64,000 nt of DNA from Mantis religiosa. Taxonomy: Eukaryota > Arthropoda > Insecta > Mantodea > Mantidae. Below, piece after piece: positions 31,358 to 41,877 of this stretch. The stretch is taken from assembly GCA_030765055.1 (NCBI GenBank), contig CM060955.1, positions 160,438,743 to 160,502,742 on the forward strand. The letters run 5' to 3'. The notes beneath the pieces were generated by a model. It saw nothing but the letters and a program-made list of their open reading frames with translations. It had not been told where the DNA came from and did not search any database. Position 1 is the first letter of the stretch; the number at the start of each line of letters is the position of its first letter. Both the position numbers and the translations under genes were made by a program.

Positions 31358-32530
31358 ATATCTGTTTCATATAACCTTGCCCCGCTGACATGTATCACTC
31401 CGCGTGCAACTACCTTCCCCCTTACCCTAATTGGTTAATGCTTTCGCGCCATAGGCCATAGGTGGTGCCTTCCCGTGACATTGAAACCTGCAGTAAACGT
31501 CATAATAATTGCAGGAAGATAGATAAAATCATACAAATAAGAATATGAAAGCATGCCAAACTACAAGTTTATAATAACTGAGTAAGTTAAAACTGAATGA
31601 ATGATCAATGAAACTGAAACAAGTTTATAATGAAAGGCCTACGGCCTTCTCCACTGGGATTTTTTAAAGCCAGCACACATACCTTGCAGAAATGCTTGTC
31701 TTTCAGTCTTAAAGTCGTGTCACGCCATACTTGTCGTGTGTCCTTCATTCACCCAAGTCTCGTCAAGGTAGTAAATATATTTTGCGACTTGTATCTCGGT
31801 ACAATCTGATTGTCCTTAAATAACGTCTTCGACACACAGCAATATCGCCCCTGGAGTGGTAAGTTTTCCTGTTGTCTCAATTTCATATCGCGATGTTCCT
31901 ACGGATCTAACACTCACACCTGTAAGCTCAGAGCACAGCTGTTCGACTTCTCTCACTGACAAAGACGGATTCTTCTTTGTGAGTGCATTAAACACATGCA
32001 CCACAATTCTTTTTTCGCCGCTTGTAAAGGTTTTATCTTGAGATGCTTCAGCGAAAAACTGGCGGTAGACTCTGCCATTATACATAATAATAAGTACACG
32101 CGCAATAAACGATCAATAAAATAATTTAGCTCTCGTACTCGGCACAGTGCACCTTCGAATGGCGATATATGACTAATCCATTTCAAAACAAGGTCAGTGA
32201 TAAAAGTCATATAAACAAATATGTCATCACTACCGCTAAAGCACGTGCTATTGTGCCATATGAAAGACGGGCTTCAGAGCAAAGGAACCTCCTCTTTACT
32301 TCATTTATGAATTAACATGCATTTCAGATAAATTAACTCTGTTGCTTAATATATTTAATTCAAACAGTTACGAAAATATAAATTTGACAATTCTCTTCCA
32401 ACATATAAAGATATATCACTATGTTAAATAACGAACTAATTTTTACCACACAACAGTCTAAACCACAACAGAGGTGATTAGGTCACGTGACTGTTAAGAG
32501 ATAGGGGGCAAGCTTATGTGAAACAAGGAC
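31358..32530 (-). mobile_element. Internally deleted Tc1/mariner-superfamily element
   Basis: 1173 bp between TA dinucleotides at 31356-31357 and 32531-32532. Ends ATATCTGTTTCATATAACCT (left) and, inverted, GTCCTTGTTTCACATAAGCT (right) are imperfect terminal inverted repeats continuing to CTTGCCCC. It encodes an N-terminal HTH segment and, further on in another frame, the motif YYLDETWVNEG (minus, about 31740-31775). It sits in repeat F, whose uninterrupted form shows a single TA at this site. The middle and C-terminal catalytic parts are missing. Confidence 0.82.
31816..32085 (-). pseudogene. Transposase N-terminal HTH fragment
   Basis: 89 codons. Residues ~20-62 (GEKRIVVHVFNALTKKNPSL...EQLCSELTGVSVRSV) fit the N-terminal helix-turn-helix of a DDE (IS630/Tc1/mariner-type) transposase family common in insects, followed by TTGKLTTPG. 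After this the frame runs into non-homologous sequence and stops. The DETW block lies downstream on the same strand in another frame. The ATG lies just inside the element, as expected for the real start. Confidence 0.75.
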
Positions 32531-32670
32531 TAGGGGCTCTCGCATTCGAGATACACCGTTTATGTTGACTTATCGTAAGTACTTGAGTCCCAGGCTTCAT
32601 CATTTAACTCTTATTATTTTAGTTAATTGATAGAAATTAATAATTTCTTCACACTAGCTGTATATAGGCT

Positions 32671-33227
32671 AAAATCTTTGATACATAGATTGTACATGTT
32701 TAATGTTTGACGCACTGTGAATTTAGTTTTGTAGTGTGAATAAACGAAAGTGTTTATCCCGGAATATTGTTACGACCTGCTGAAACTAATGACACAGCAC
32801 TCCCAAGCTTTTATTTTTCGTAGCCGGCCGTGGGAGTGAAGGTTAGAAGTTTCTTAGCATGCATTATGATTTAGGATTTAGAAATATGGGTGGTTCCAAA
32901 GGAATTAGTAACTAACAGCAATTAAATTCATATGGCGATACATTCTCTTACACTTTTCGGTTCATATTTTGGCTAATCCTGGGACATAAGTGTCCGTCCA
33001 GGTCCGTAACAGTGGAAGAGACCTCTCGTTAAATTTAAAAGATTGGGAGACGCTCCTTTTACCTGCACGTAGGATCATGTAATCAAGTACTGCCAACTTA
33101 GCGTAATGTAAATCGAAATGCATCAAACGTTTTTATTTATGGAGGCTATTTAACTCCTATGGTCCTCAACGTTCCATTCTGTATTGGGCAAGAAAGACCA
33201 TTAAATTTTGCTCAGAGGCCTCTCTTT
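32671..33227. other. No gene recognised
   Basis: Short frames only; a small GC-richer patch near 32815-32850 has no recognisable signal. Confidence 0.4.
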
Positions 33228-33400
33228 TGAGGTTCTTTTACGAGCCGTAAATCAACGATTCGGGAGCACCGGCTTTAGTTCCCTTCCGAAGAAAGCCATG
33301 CTAAAGGTTATTACATCCAAAAAAAGCCATCGCCCTCGGCCAACTGCGAACCGTTGATATTGGGACCCCTAGACTACGGAGATCATGTGAAGTAGGATAT
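33228..33400 (+). repeat. SINE-like repeat G, copy 2
   Basis: TGAGGTTCTTTTACGAGCCGTAAATCAACGA...GGAGCACCGGCTTTAGTTCC matches 8384-8550. It ends with CCAACTGCGAACCGTTGATATTGGGACCCC, which may be an inverted tRNA-like segment. Downstream, 33430-33600 has another possible B box (GGGTTTGATTCCC near 33493), perhaps a separate SINE. Confidence 0.5.
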
Positions 33401-33659
33401 GAGAATGTACTGGGAGTCTTTCACTTTGAAAAACTGTACGAGGAGGTACCAGAGCTGCCGTCAATGTCCGAGACTTTCAAATTGAAAGCCCCGGGTTTGA
33501 TTCCCTTAAACCGCTGGGTCTGACCTTGGGCCTTCCTTGGTCCAGAGGCAATCCCTTCGTTTCCTTCGGTATTTCAGATGTGCTTGATCAAAGTAGAGAG
33601 TACGTCCAGTTGACATTAGAGGGGATTGGGATTTCAGTAGGGAGGGGATTCAGTACCTA

Positions 33660-34210
33660 GGCCACCAATCCCCCAAGTGGTGATGAGGTAAAGGGGAAAG
33701 AGGGCGGCCGACCCAAGGAGCCATGACAGTACAGAGGGCAGGGTCCATACATTTTATTTGGATAGAGACTTTCCTCGACAGGCCAGGACATGGAACCAGC
33801 TCCCCTACAGCGGGATGGCAACGAGCCGAGCAGCCGAGCCCTAATGGTTCCAGGCAGGCGATCCGAGCCCCATAGATCCCTGGCTGGCGGTCCCGAAATG
33901 GTCCCAGCAGAGGAGCGGAGACCGGCAGCCGACCTGCCGGAGGAGGAAGTAGTTTTCCTCAGAGCATATCATCCTGCCATACTCCATCGAGGCACCCGCC
34001 GACACTTCTACCCTGAAAGAGACCACCAGATGAGAGATGATAATGGAGATGAAGTGTAGGGACAGGAAATTCGGGGGATGCAGCATTCGCCTAGAAACCC
34101 GGGGAAACCCCTTAAAAACCCATGGGTCAGGTACGTCCGCCACGGGAATCGAACCCGGGACTCCCGAATGAGGGCCACAGAAGAAACCGCCTGAGCCATC
34201 CCGCTCGGTT
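33660..34210 (-). repeat. SINE E, copy 2 (best preserved)
   Basis: Minus strand starts at the right with GAGCGGGATGGCTCAGGCGG (A box) and GGGTTCGATTCCCGTGGCGG (B box), followed by GACGTACCTGACCCATGGGT and a body that matches 20796-21337 along its length. At about 550 bp it is long for a SINE, so it may be composite. Confidence 0.85.
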
Positions 34211-35319
34211 GTCATGAGGGGGCTGCTAGGTTGAACGGGTGTTCGTTGCCTTCTTTAGGCAACTCCAATCTTAAGAACCATCGCTTCCGCCTCTCTGTTA
34301 CCTTCCTTGATATCTGCAGTACATCTCTCGTACTCACAGCAAGCGACATCAGTTCTATACATGGCTGCGACAAATTTCGTTTTACAGGATCAGTCCTAAT
34401 ATTATTAATAGGTCGTCCAAGAAGCCTCACGACGAGAATAGGGCCTAGTCTAAGACGAACATCACTAAAACTTCAGTGTATGGATTAGCATGAAGAGAAA
34501 GTGATCGGAAAACGCTATCGTCCAAAATAGCCAAGTAATTGATTGGCGATACACAAAGGGCACATGTTTTATCACTGTAAAACCACATCGCATGCAAATA
34601 GCTGACACGATTATACATTTTTTGTAGCTCTGTGTGTATGTTTATTGGTGTGAATTGAATGCTCAAAGTGGTTAACGCGGTATGTGCAGGCCAGGAACGC
34701 TTAATGACCAATGCTGAATGTTGTTGACCTCCCTTTTATAGACTAAATTATTCACATTGCACTGGTGGAGTGTTGAAATTACGCAACACTCACACTAAAC
34801 CAGCTAGCCCAAGGCTAGTGTTGCCAACTCTTGGTGATGAAAAGTGGCCAAAACTATCAGAAATGGCTGGATGTGGGGCAGTTTTTACAGATGAAATTTA
34901 TAAAAATCCATGGTGTGTAAGATATGTCCTTAAACTTTATACTGGTTAGTAGTATAATAACGTAAATGTCTTTGCAATGTTCCAAAATTATAGCTTGCAT
35001 AGTTATTTAAATATTAATTTTTGGTTGTGTAGCTTCATTGTTCTAAATTTGAATGCTTCACACAATGCAGTTTTAAAAACATTCATATAAAAAGAGATTT
35101 TACTCAAAATGAACCCTTAAGAGATGTATCATAGACTTTTAGGCTAATCCCTTGATGGCAGAAAAATTACCTCTTTTTATATTCTCCAAAATTCTTGGTT
35201 TTTCAGAAGTTAATAATTTATTTATAAAAATTGAAACATCATTTTAAAATCATATGTGAACATTTCCTTTAATGTACTTTTGAGACGTGGTAAAAGAGTT
35301 CGAATGAAAGTAATAAAAT
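34211..35319. other. No gene recognised
   Basis: Frames of 72-88 codons at 34212-34711 on both strands lack family features; the remainder is AT-rich. Confidence 0.4.
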
Positions 35320-35870
35320 CGATGTTTCGGGAGCCTACATCTCTCACATCATCAGGATATAAGAAATGTTATAACAACAAATGTAGCACTGGATATAACT
35401 CAAATATAAACAAAGACAAAACACTATCAATATTCGCATTACTGAACTAAAGACTTATTTTCAGTAAATTAAATGCCAGCTCAGGAGATGGCGTGAGTGT
35501 AGAAAATTAATTGGGTCAAAGAAACGTAACTCCTTAACTTGATGATGAAGCTGTATAGATCTGTGCTTCTTAAGCCGACGGATTTCCATTTAAGGCCGGT
35601 TTCCAAGAGGAATATAACTGAAATACAGCATCACGATTAAGCGTGCTCCCCTCGGAGGAAATGGCCAAAACCTCCTTAACTCTCCGCTCCTAGTAACTGT
35701 TGCATTTTGCAAACATGGCCGTGATTCTAGATTTCAGTTCAGTTCCTGTGTTGATAGTGCTTTGTCTTTGTTTATATTTGTATTATATCCAGTGATTCAT
35801 TTGTGCTTATAATATTTAATAAATATCCTGATGATTCCCGAGAAGAACTTGAGCATATTCGTCACCAGGA
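35320..35870. repeat. Inverted-repeat element of the Penelope-like (?) family, damaged copy
   Basis: Left arm begins ATCGATGTTTCGGGAGCCTA and continues CATCATCAGGATATAAGAAATG...CACTGGATATAAC...AAACAAAGACAAAACACTATC. The right arm is the inverse (GATAGTGCTTTGTCTTTGTT...TATATCCAGTG...AAATATCCTGATGAT) and then breaks off into CCCGAGAAGAACTTGAGC. The centre (about 35450-35620) matches the centre of 38198-38787 (AAATGCCAG.TCAGGAGATGGCGTGAGT). Confidence 0.75.
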
Positions 35871-36339
35871 AAACTTTTGGTCTTATTTTATAAATTGCAT
35901 CGTTTGTAGCATTGTTATAAAATGTTGAGAAAAGTTTTGCTGGAAAACAGGTTTTAGAGTTAGAGGGGCCTGTTAGTAACCATCTGCCTGTGCATTAATA
36001 GCTTCACTTGGTAGTTTAAACAAAGTGTGTGACTTAGAATTTATGTATTTTATTATTAATTTTGTTTGTTTGTTAATTTTTCACACTTTTATGAGAAAGA
36101 TATTTGGGATTGGACACAGTCAAAATAAAAATAAATAAATAATAATAAATAAATTAATTAATTAATGTTAGCTGCTCAAAGTGTTTGTGCGACATTTAAT
36201 TCTCCAACTGACACATTTTTTGGCGGGAGATAAATCAGAAAGCATTCTCAAAGTTATTGTAACGTAGCATAACTCACGTGCAATCTCATTAGTACCGGAA
36301 TTCATAATTAACTATTCAAGTCAGTAGGGAAACTTTGTC

Positions 36340-36440
36340 TGATCGGCATATCGCCATGGCAGCTCGGTTGGTTAGAAAGCGGAAGATCCGTGTTTCAAAT
36401 CCTGAATATGACATTGAATTTTTCAGTCCGAGTCTACATT
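36340..36440 (+). repeat. Repeat F fragment (tRNA-like head)
   Basis: GCCATGGCAGCTCGGTTGGTTAGA...GGAAGATCCGTGTTTCAAATCC...GACATTGAATTTTTCAGTCCGAG: A box, B box and the terminal sequence of repeat F, with part of the anticodon region deleted. Confidence 0.65.
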
Positions 36441-38197
36441 TCTGCTTGTCCACATAAGTGAAAGAACAATGAATTATCGTTGTGGTTAACTGTCTCTTCA
36501 GAAAGGCTTGATTTAGCCATAAATGGGCTAGGTTGGTATCACTTCCCAAGCCTGAATGCTTGTTAGAAATTGCCGAGAGCCACATATGGCAGGAAGGAAG
36601 CGTGAATGTCACATATCACATGTGTGAACTAAAAAACAAAAAAGTAAAGCCATCTGTGTTTCTTAAACATAGCTCAGTTGATATAAGCATTGCAGGTGCT
36701 GTGATTATGAATGTGCTTAAATTCATATTAACAACGTCTGTGCTTAAAGTGGCATATTTTTACTTTATTACGTATAACAAGTAGGAAAAGTATTGCATTC
36801 CATCTAGAATTTTGATAGCAGATTTCACCAGGATCAGCTGAATCTAGAAATGGCAGTTTTGGAAAACGTGTGTAGGGAAAAGAGTGTTCGCATGGCAGAA
36901 CTCGGAAAAAAAATGTGTTTGGTTTTGTTAAACATGACTATTTTGATTAAAACAAGATATTTTGATAGCAAAAAAATCATGAATTTACTGGGAATAACCT
37001 CTGATGTCCTCTTTATTCTGTATGACTTCTGTATAACTGCTAAGCTGTAAGACGAGACAGTTTTTAATTTCAAACCCCAAAATATTGTTGTTATTTTTAT
37101 ATTTGTTATTTTAAATTTATTTTAAAATATCTAAGAAGAAATCTTTATGAGTTATTGGAAATGTTTGGGAAAGTAAACAGATTAAAGTGAAAAGGAAGAC
37201 GTGTGATAAATTTAGAAATAGAAAAGCATCAATAATGTTAATTAGTTTTAACGATGTTATTAGAAATTTAAAATTATTTGAAACAATATTTGAGTATCGG
37301 ATTGTTTAAACTAAGTTTTAAAAGAGGTTATAAAAATAACCAAATATGCTATGATTATATTGGTCGTTAGGAATGACGTGGCCAATAAGAAAATGCTTCG
37401 TTTAGGAAGAAAACAGCTTCACTTAGTGTTAAGAGGCGATAGACAACAGACGTGAGTGAATAGGACGTAAGTTTTTACTACGTAAATGGATTGTAAAATA
37501 TATTTCATACAATATTGTAATGTATAATCCAACGACGTGGATAAAGCTACTCGTCAACGACGCTTGTTGTAACTTTCAATACAGTATTAAAAGACTGGAT
37601 TATTTTAATTGAAAATAAGTTAAATTATTTTTCAGTTAATAAGAAAATTACATCCTTCAGTCTGACTATCCAAACAGTAATATTTATTCACTTATTTATT
37701 TACCTTTTTGAAAAGTTAAGTATCTTCTAATTGGTTTGTATTTTAAAATGGTTATACTTTTCTCAAATAAGAGTTTCTAAGAGTTTCTTAGTTTCTTATT
37801 GTTTTCTGGTGCTTATGCAAAGAAGCCGTGTGTTGTGCTGTCATCTCTGTTCACTTGGTTGCAGCGTGCAGACTAATCTAAGACCCTTTTTATATGTCCT
37901 CTGTGAGTCACGGTCGCTGTTGTGTGCGTTTCGATGGGTTTGTGTGCAGCTAATTTGAAGCCAAGTGCTTGAGAATTCCTTAACCTGGCCAATATTTAGC
38001 CATCAGCGTTTAAAACATATCGTTAGGAGAGGCTAATGCTTTTACTTCCTGGAAAACATACATTAAACGTTTTCTGCTAATATTTATTTAGATTAACATG
38101 TATGTAGAATGATAAGGCTTTGTATGAATAGTTGCTACTAGAAAGAGTAGAAAAAGACATGTGAGTTTAACACATCAAATTTTTAAAATGTATAAAG
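36441..38197. other. No gene; one copy of the unclassified dispersed motif
   Basis: AT-rich. Block at 36990-37060 (GGAATAACCTCTGATGTCCTC...TGACTTCTGTATAACTGC) belongs to the family at 17761 and 59485. No defendable coding frame. Confidence 0.45.
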
Positions 38198-38787
38198 TGT
38201 TATAAAGCTAAATTAAGGCCTGAAGCTTTCCTGGCGACGAATTTATTGGAGATCTTCTTTGGAAACAAGCCAGGTGAAAAGACGCTTACAAATCGACGTT
38301 TCGGCATCGTACATCTCTCCCATCATCAGCATATTTAAAAATGTTGTAAGCACAAATGTATAACTGGATATAAGACAAATATCAACAGACAAAACACTAC
38401 TAATACTCGCATCACTGAACAAAAGACTGTTTTCAGTAAATTAAATGCCAGGTCAGGAGATGGCGTGAGTATAGAACATTAATTGGGTCAAAGAAACGAA
38501 ACTACTTAACTTGATCAAGCTATATAGATCTGTGCTTCTTAAGTCGACGGATTTCCAAGAGGAGCTGAATTGAAAGTTTACTGAAAACAGTTTTTTGTTC
38601 AGTGATACGCGTTGTGATAGTGTTTTGTCTTTGTTGATATTCGTGTTATATCCAGTTATACATTTGTGGTTATAACACTTTTAAATATCCTGATGATGGG
38701 AGAGATGCACACTCCCGAAACATCGATTTCTAATCGTCTTTTCACCTGGCTTGTTTCCCGAGAAGATCATGAACATGTTATAAAGCT
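38198..38787. repeat. Inverted-repeat element with ~200-bp arms (Penelope-like? family)
   Basis: Element 38210-38775 is flanked by the perfect 12-bp direct repeat TGTTATAAAGCT (38198-38209 and 38776-38787). Left arm (about 38250-38450) and inverted right arm (about 38575-38770) share AAACAAGCCAGGTGAAAAGACG, ACATCTCTCCCATCATCAG, GTATAACTGGATATAA and GACAAAACACTA. Each arm carries CTGATGA, then a GGGAG...CTCCC-type helix (weaker in the left arm), then GAAAC (38690-38720 plus; 38299-38329 minus). Inverted pseudo-LTRs, variable-length TSDs and hammerhead motifs are known traits of Penelope-like elements; no RT is present here. Confidence 0.78.
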
Positions 38788-39313
38788 GCCTTTAACATAC
38801 AAGTTTGCAAAATTGTTGTACAGTGTTATGTAACATGAGGGTAATAGGTGTCTTTTGTTTGTTTACAGGTCAGTACTCATCTGTCTTAACCTCCTACGTG
38901 TACTAAAGCAGCAGGTTTGTATTACATTCCTGAAATTTATCATTTTTGCTTTGGCTGTAGATTTCTTTTTGCATCCAAATGCATTTTGGATTAAATATCT
39001 ACTCTTTTAACTCTCTGTACTTAACCCCCCCCCCAAAAAAATGAGAAATTTCAGTCCAAATACACGTTTTGAGGTTCTTAAGTGAAAATGGAAAACATTC
39101 TTTGGAAGCTTTAAGGCGTGTGAAATACTTAACTTCGTACGTAGGTTCAGCATTAAATTACGGAAATTACAACAACAACAACAACAACAAAAAAAAGGAT
39201 AATTTGATCCACGAAATATCCCATCCTCCCTTTTCACCACTATATTTACTCTCGAATTTGTTCAGTTCTATACCAGATATTGTTTTGTATTTCCTTATTT
39301 TCCCTTTAAATTT
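38788..39313. other. No gene recognised
   Basis: C-run plus A-run at 39026-39041, and (ACA)n followed by poly-A at about 39169-39196; otherwise AT-rich. Confidence 0.45.
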
Positions 39314-39540
39314 TACGTCCTCAAACGTTAACTCATATCAGACGATGAATGGAATGGGTGAATTGATGCTCAAATGAGTCCGGGGTCCATAGAGCTTAGA
39401 GTTACCCACATTCGTCTTTCAGGATAAGGGAAAAACCCCGAAAAAAACGTTATCCAGGTAACACACCCTGACCGAGATTCGAACTCGGGACCTCTTGAAC
39501 GTGAGGCAGACACGCTACCATCTACTCTACCGAGGTGGGC
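39314..39540 (-). repeat. SINE A, full length
   Basis: ACGTCCTCAAACGTTAACTC (tail) to GATTCGAACTCGGGACCTCT (B box) and CATCTACTCTACCGAGGTGG (head). Confidence 0.9.
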
Positions 39541-39745
39541 ATTGTACTTCCTTGCGGATGTTATTCCTACAGAGGTGGGTAATCGTCGAAGAGCTTATAA
39601 CTGTGATAACCGCTATGTGAATGCAAAGACTTTATTACTTTGGATTTGTCAATACAATTTTTAAGTGGTTTCGCTATTCAAATATTTTTGTAGTGTTTTG
39701 GTTAACTGATGGAAATTAATCATTTCTTCATACTAGCCGTATATA

Positions 39746-40624
39746 CGAGGGCTATTCAATCAAGAATGATCATAATTTTTACAGTCATAATTTTTCGCAC
39801 TAAAATTCAGTCTTATTATATTCTGTTAGCTTATTGTAAAACAAACACGCGGTAGTAGTTTCATTGTTGGTACTCCTGGTTCCCACCTGTGAGAACCAGG
39901 TAAGTTCAGACATGTTCAGTATCGCATACCGCTGCAATGGATGTAACATGCAGTTAAAGTTGATGTTAGAGGAAGATCCGGAGTTTCTTTCAAACGTAAT
40001 CACTGCTGATGAAACTTGACTACATCATTTTGATCCTGAGAGCAATCAGCAAAGCTCACTGTGGAAATCTCCTTCATCACCAACCCCCCAAAAAGCAAAA
40101 GTAGTTGCTTCTGCTGGGAAAGTTATGGTCATCTCATTCTTTGATATTCAGGGAATGGTTTATCAGCATGTTGTACCTGCACACACATCAGTAACTGGAC
40201 AATACTACAGGGATGTCCTGAAAACATTACGTTTCCGTGAAGCAGGCTGTGTGCTGCACCACGATAATGCGCGGCTGCATATTGTCAATGTTGTTGAATA
40301 TCTTGCAAAAATCAAGGTGAAGTGCATCCCTCACCCTCCCTATACTCCGGATTTAGCTCCATGTGACTTTTTTCTATTCCCTAACTTGAAGAAAGCCTTC
40401 GTGGGAGGCATTGTCCATCATCAGAAGCAGTGGTGAAGGCTGCGGAGGCGATTTTGAAGGATGTCTCAAAAATGGTTTCCAGCATGTGTTTTAAGCCTTG
40501 TAGAAACACTGGGACAAGCGCATCGCATTCAGGGGAGACTATTTTAAGACGAACCATCAAAATTATGAGAATGAGTAAAGGTACGTTGTGAAAAAAAAAT
40601 GTGCTCATTATTTAACAGCCCTCG
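39746..40624 (+). mobile_element. mariner transposon, internally deleted (copy 1)
   Basis: 879 bp between TA dinucleotides (39744-39745, 40625-40626). Ends CGAGGGCTATTCAATCAAGA and, inverted, CGAGGGCTGTTAAATAATGA are the terminal inverted repeats. Relative to the copy at 41878, about 400 bp are missing after the start of the transposase: the sequence jumps from ...GGATGTAACATGCAG to TTAAAGTTGATG. It is inserted in repeat F-type sequence, which continues at 40627. Confidence 0.92.
39960..40600 (+). pseudogene. mariner transposase remnant (C-terminal two thirds)
   Basis: Readable motifs: EEDPEFLSNVITADET (first catalytic Asp; the following Trp codon is a stop, TGA at 40017), HHFDPES, KVMVISFFDIQGMVYQHVVP, GCVLHHDNARLHI (second Asp, in HDNA), CIPHPPYTPDLAPCDFFLFP (third Asp, in CDFF) and LKKAF. 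The frame shifts near 40080 and again after GGIVHHQKQW. The longest clean frame is 40125-40436. Cut-and-paste at TA is the known activity of the family, but this copy cannot encode it. Confidence 0.88.
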
Positions 40625-40626
40625 TA

Positions 40627-40855
40627 TTCTAAGGTTAAATGATGAAGCCTGGGACTCAAGTACTTACTATCGTAAGTCACCACAAACGGTGTATCTCGAA
40701 TACGAGAGCCCCTAGTGGTTTACCGGGGAAATATACGAGTCAAATGGAGAATTTAATATCACGACGGCAAGTTGGCCATGGGTAAGAGCGACTGGACGGA
40801 AACCAGAAGATCCGTGGTTCAAATCCCGGCCGTGGCATTGAATTTTTCACGATGA
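40627..40855 (+). repeat. Repeat F, uninterrupted copy
   Basis: GAAGCCTGGGACTCAAGTAC, the hairpins ACTTAC-TATC-GTAAGT and TCTCG-AATA-CGAGA, then CCCCTAGTGGTTTACCGGGG, ATACGAGTCAAATGGAGAAT, and the tRNA-like end with GTGGTTCAAATCCCGG and GGCATTGAATTTTTCA. The A-box region is partly deleted (TTGGCCATGGGTAAGAGCGA). Confidence 0.78.
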
Positions 40856-41640
40856 CTCTTTGTAGTGTCCTTGAATTTGGAAGCCAGCTAGTAGTGGCTC
40901 TGTTTTAAGTATCTGAATACCAACTCGATTTCCTCTATCCACCTTGTACCCACAACGAAGGACATAATGAAGCCATTTCTGCAACGGTTTATATCAACAT
41001 GAAGCAAATAGAAATATATGCTTCCTTTAAAGTATTTCCTAGAAGCTGTATAAAAATAAAAAACACAGAGAATGTCATGTGACTACAACAAAAACTTTCC
41101 TGGACTCCATCCTCCCACTGTAATGCATCATAATGTTGTTATTCATTAAAATGGACTCTTAACGCATTCCTTGAATGTTTTGCTTCTCTGCGAGAAAAAA
41201 GGAAGGTGTTTGCCCATTTGAGACATTTATAGATTGCATTGCTATCTAACGTTCTCGAATATCCTCTGTCGACATTAATGTTAGTCCGAAGCCAGTTCTC
41301 CGTAGAAGTCCTGTTTTGCACAAATGGGTTCATCAGCATTGCCAGCAGGATTTTCCATATTAGGTTTCTAGCCGTTTATGGCCTTCACTGTCTTTTACTC
41401 CCTTCTTGCCTATAAATTTGGTAGTTTTAACAAATATTTGAACAACTGTTGCTATGCCAACAGTAGTGTTTTAGAGTTTCCTATTTGATAAGTGCTTTCC
41501 TCTCTGCATCGGCTCTTGCAGGTATTTCAGGCTACGTCTGGATAACGAATGTTTCTCTGGAATGCAATTGCCTTTTCTGGCTACTAGGTAGAGCTTTAGG
41601 GATATAGAATGTAATAAATATAATGTCCGGTAGTCGGTTC
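40856..41640. other. No gene recognised
   Basis: Possible old dispersed repeat at about 40975-41030 (AGCCATTTCTGCAACGGTTT), resembling 59995-60030. No coding signal. Confidence 0.4.
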
Positions 41641-41650
41641 TCTCTGTGTG

Positions 41651-41685
<35 letters not shown>

Positions 41686-41700
41686 CTCTGTCTCTCTCTC
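41641..41700. repeat. Imperfect (TC)n/(TG)n microsatellite
   Basis: CT-rich tract with TG/TTTC interruptions; frames on both strands are low-complexity artefacts. Confidence 0.93.
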
Positions 41701-41877
41701 GAACCTTTTTCTATAATAATCTTCCACACAAATCCATTCTTGCAACAACTCTAATGTGGAATTTCCTTCCACTAGAAAAATTGACTCAGTGGTTAGCTGT
41801 CCTCTATTGGCGGACTTTGATAACTTTTACAGTTATTGCTACTCCATCATTTGCCGAACGAGTTTAATAATAATATA

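Larger units (their letters stand above)
31185..32670 (-). repeat. Repeat F, split by a Tc1/mariner-type insertion
   Basis: Left part 31185-31357: end GAAAAATTCAATGCC, a tRNA-like body (B box seen as GGTTTTGAACCACGG; A box TCATTGAGCTACCATGGCC) and ACTCGTATATTTCTCCGGTAGACCAC. Right part 32531-~32670: TAGGGGCTCTCGCATTCGAGATACACCG...GTAAGTACTTGAGTCCCAGG. In the copy at 40627-40855 these two parts are contiguous (inverted), which proves the insertion between them. Confidence 0.8.
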
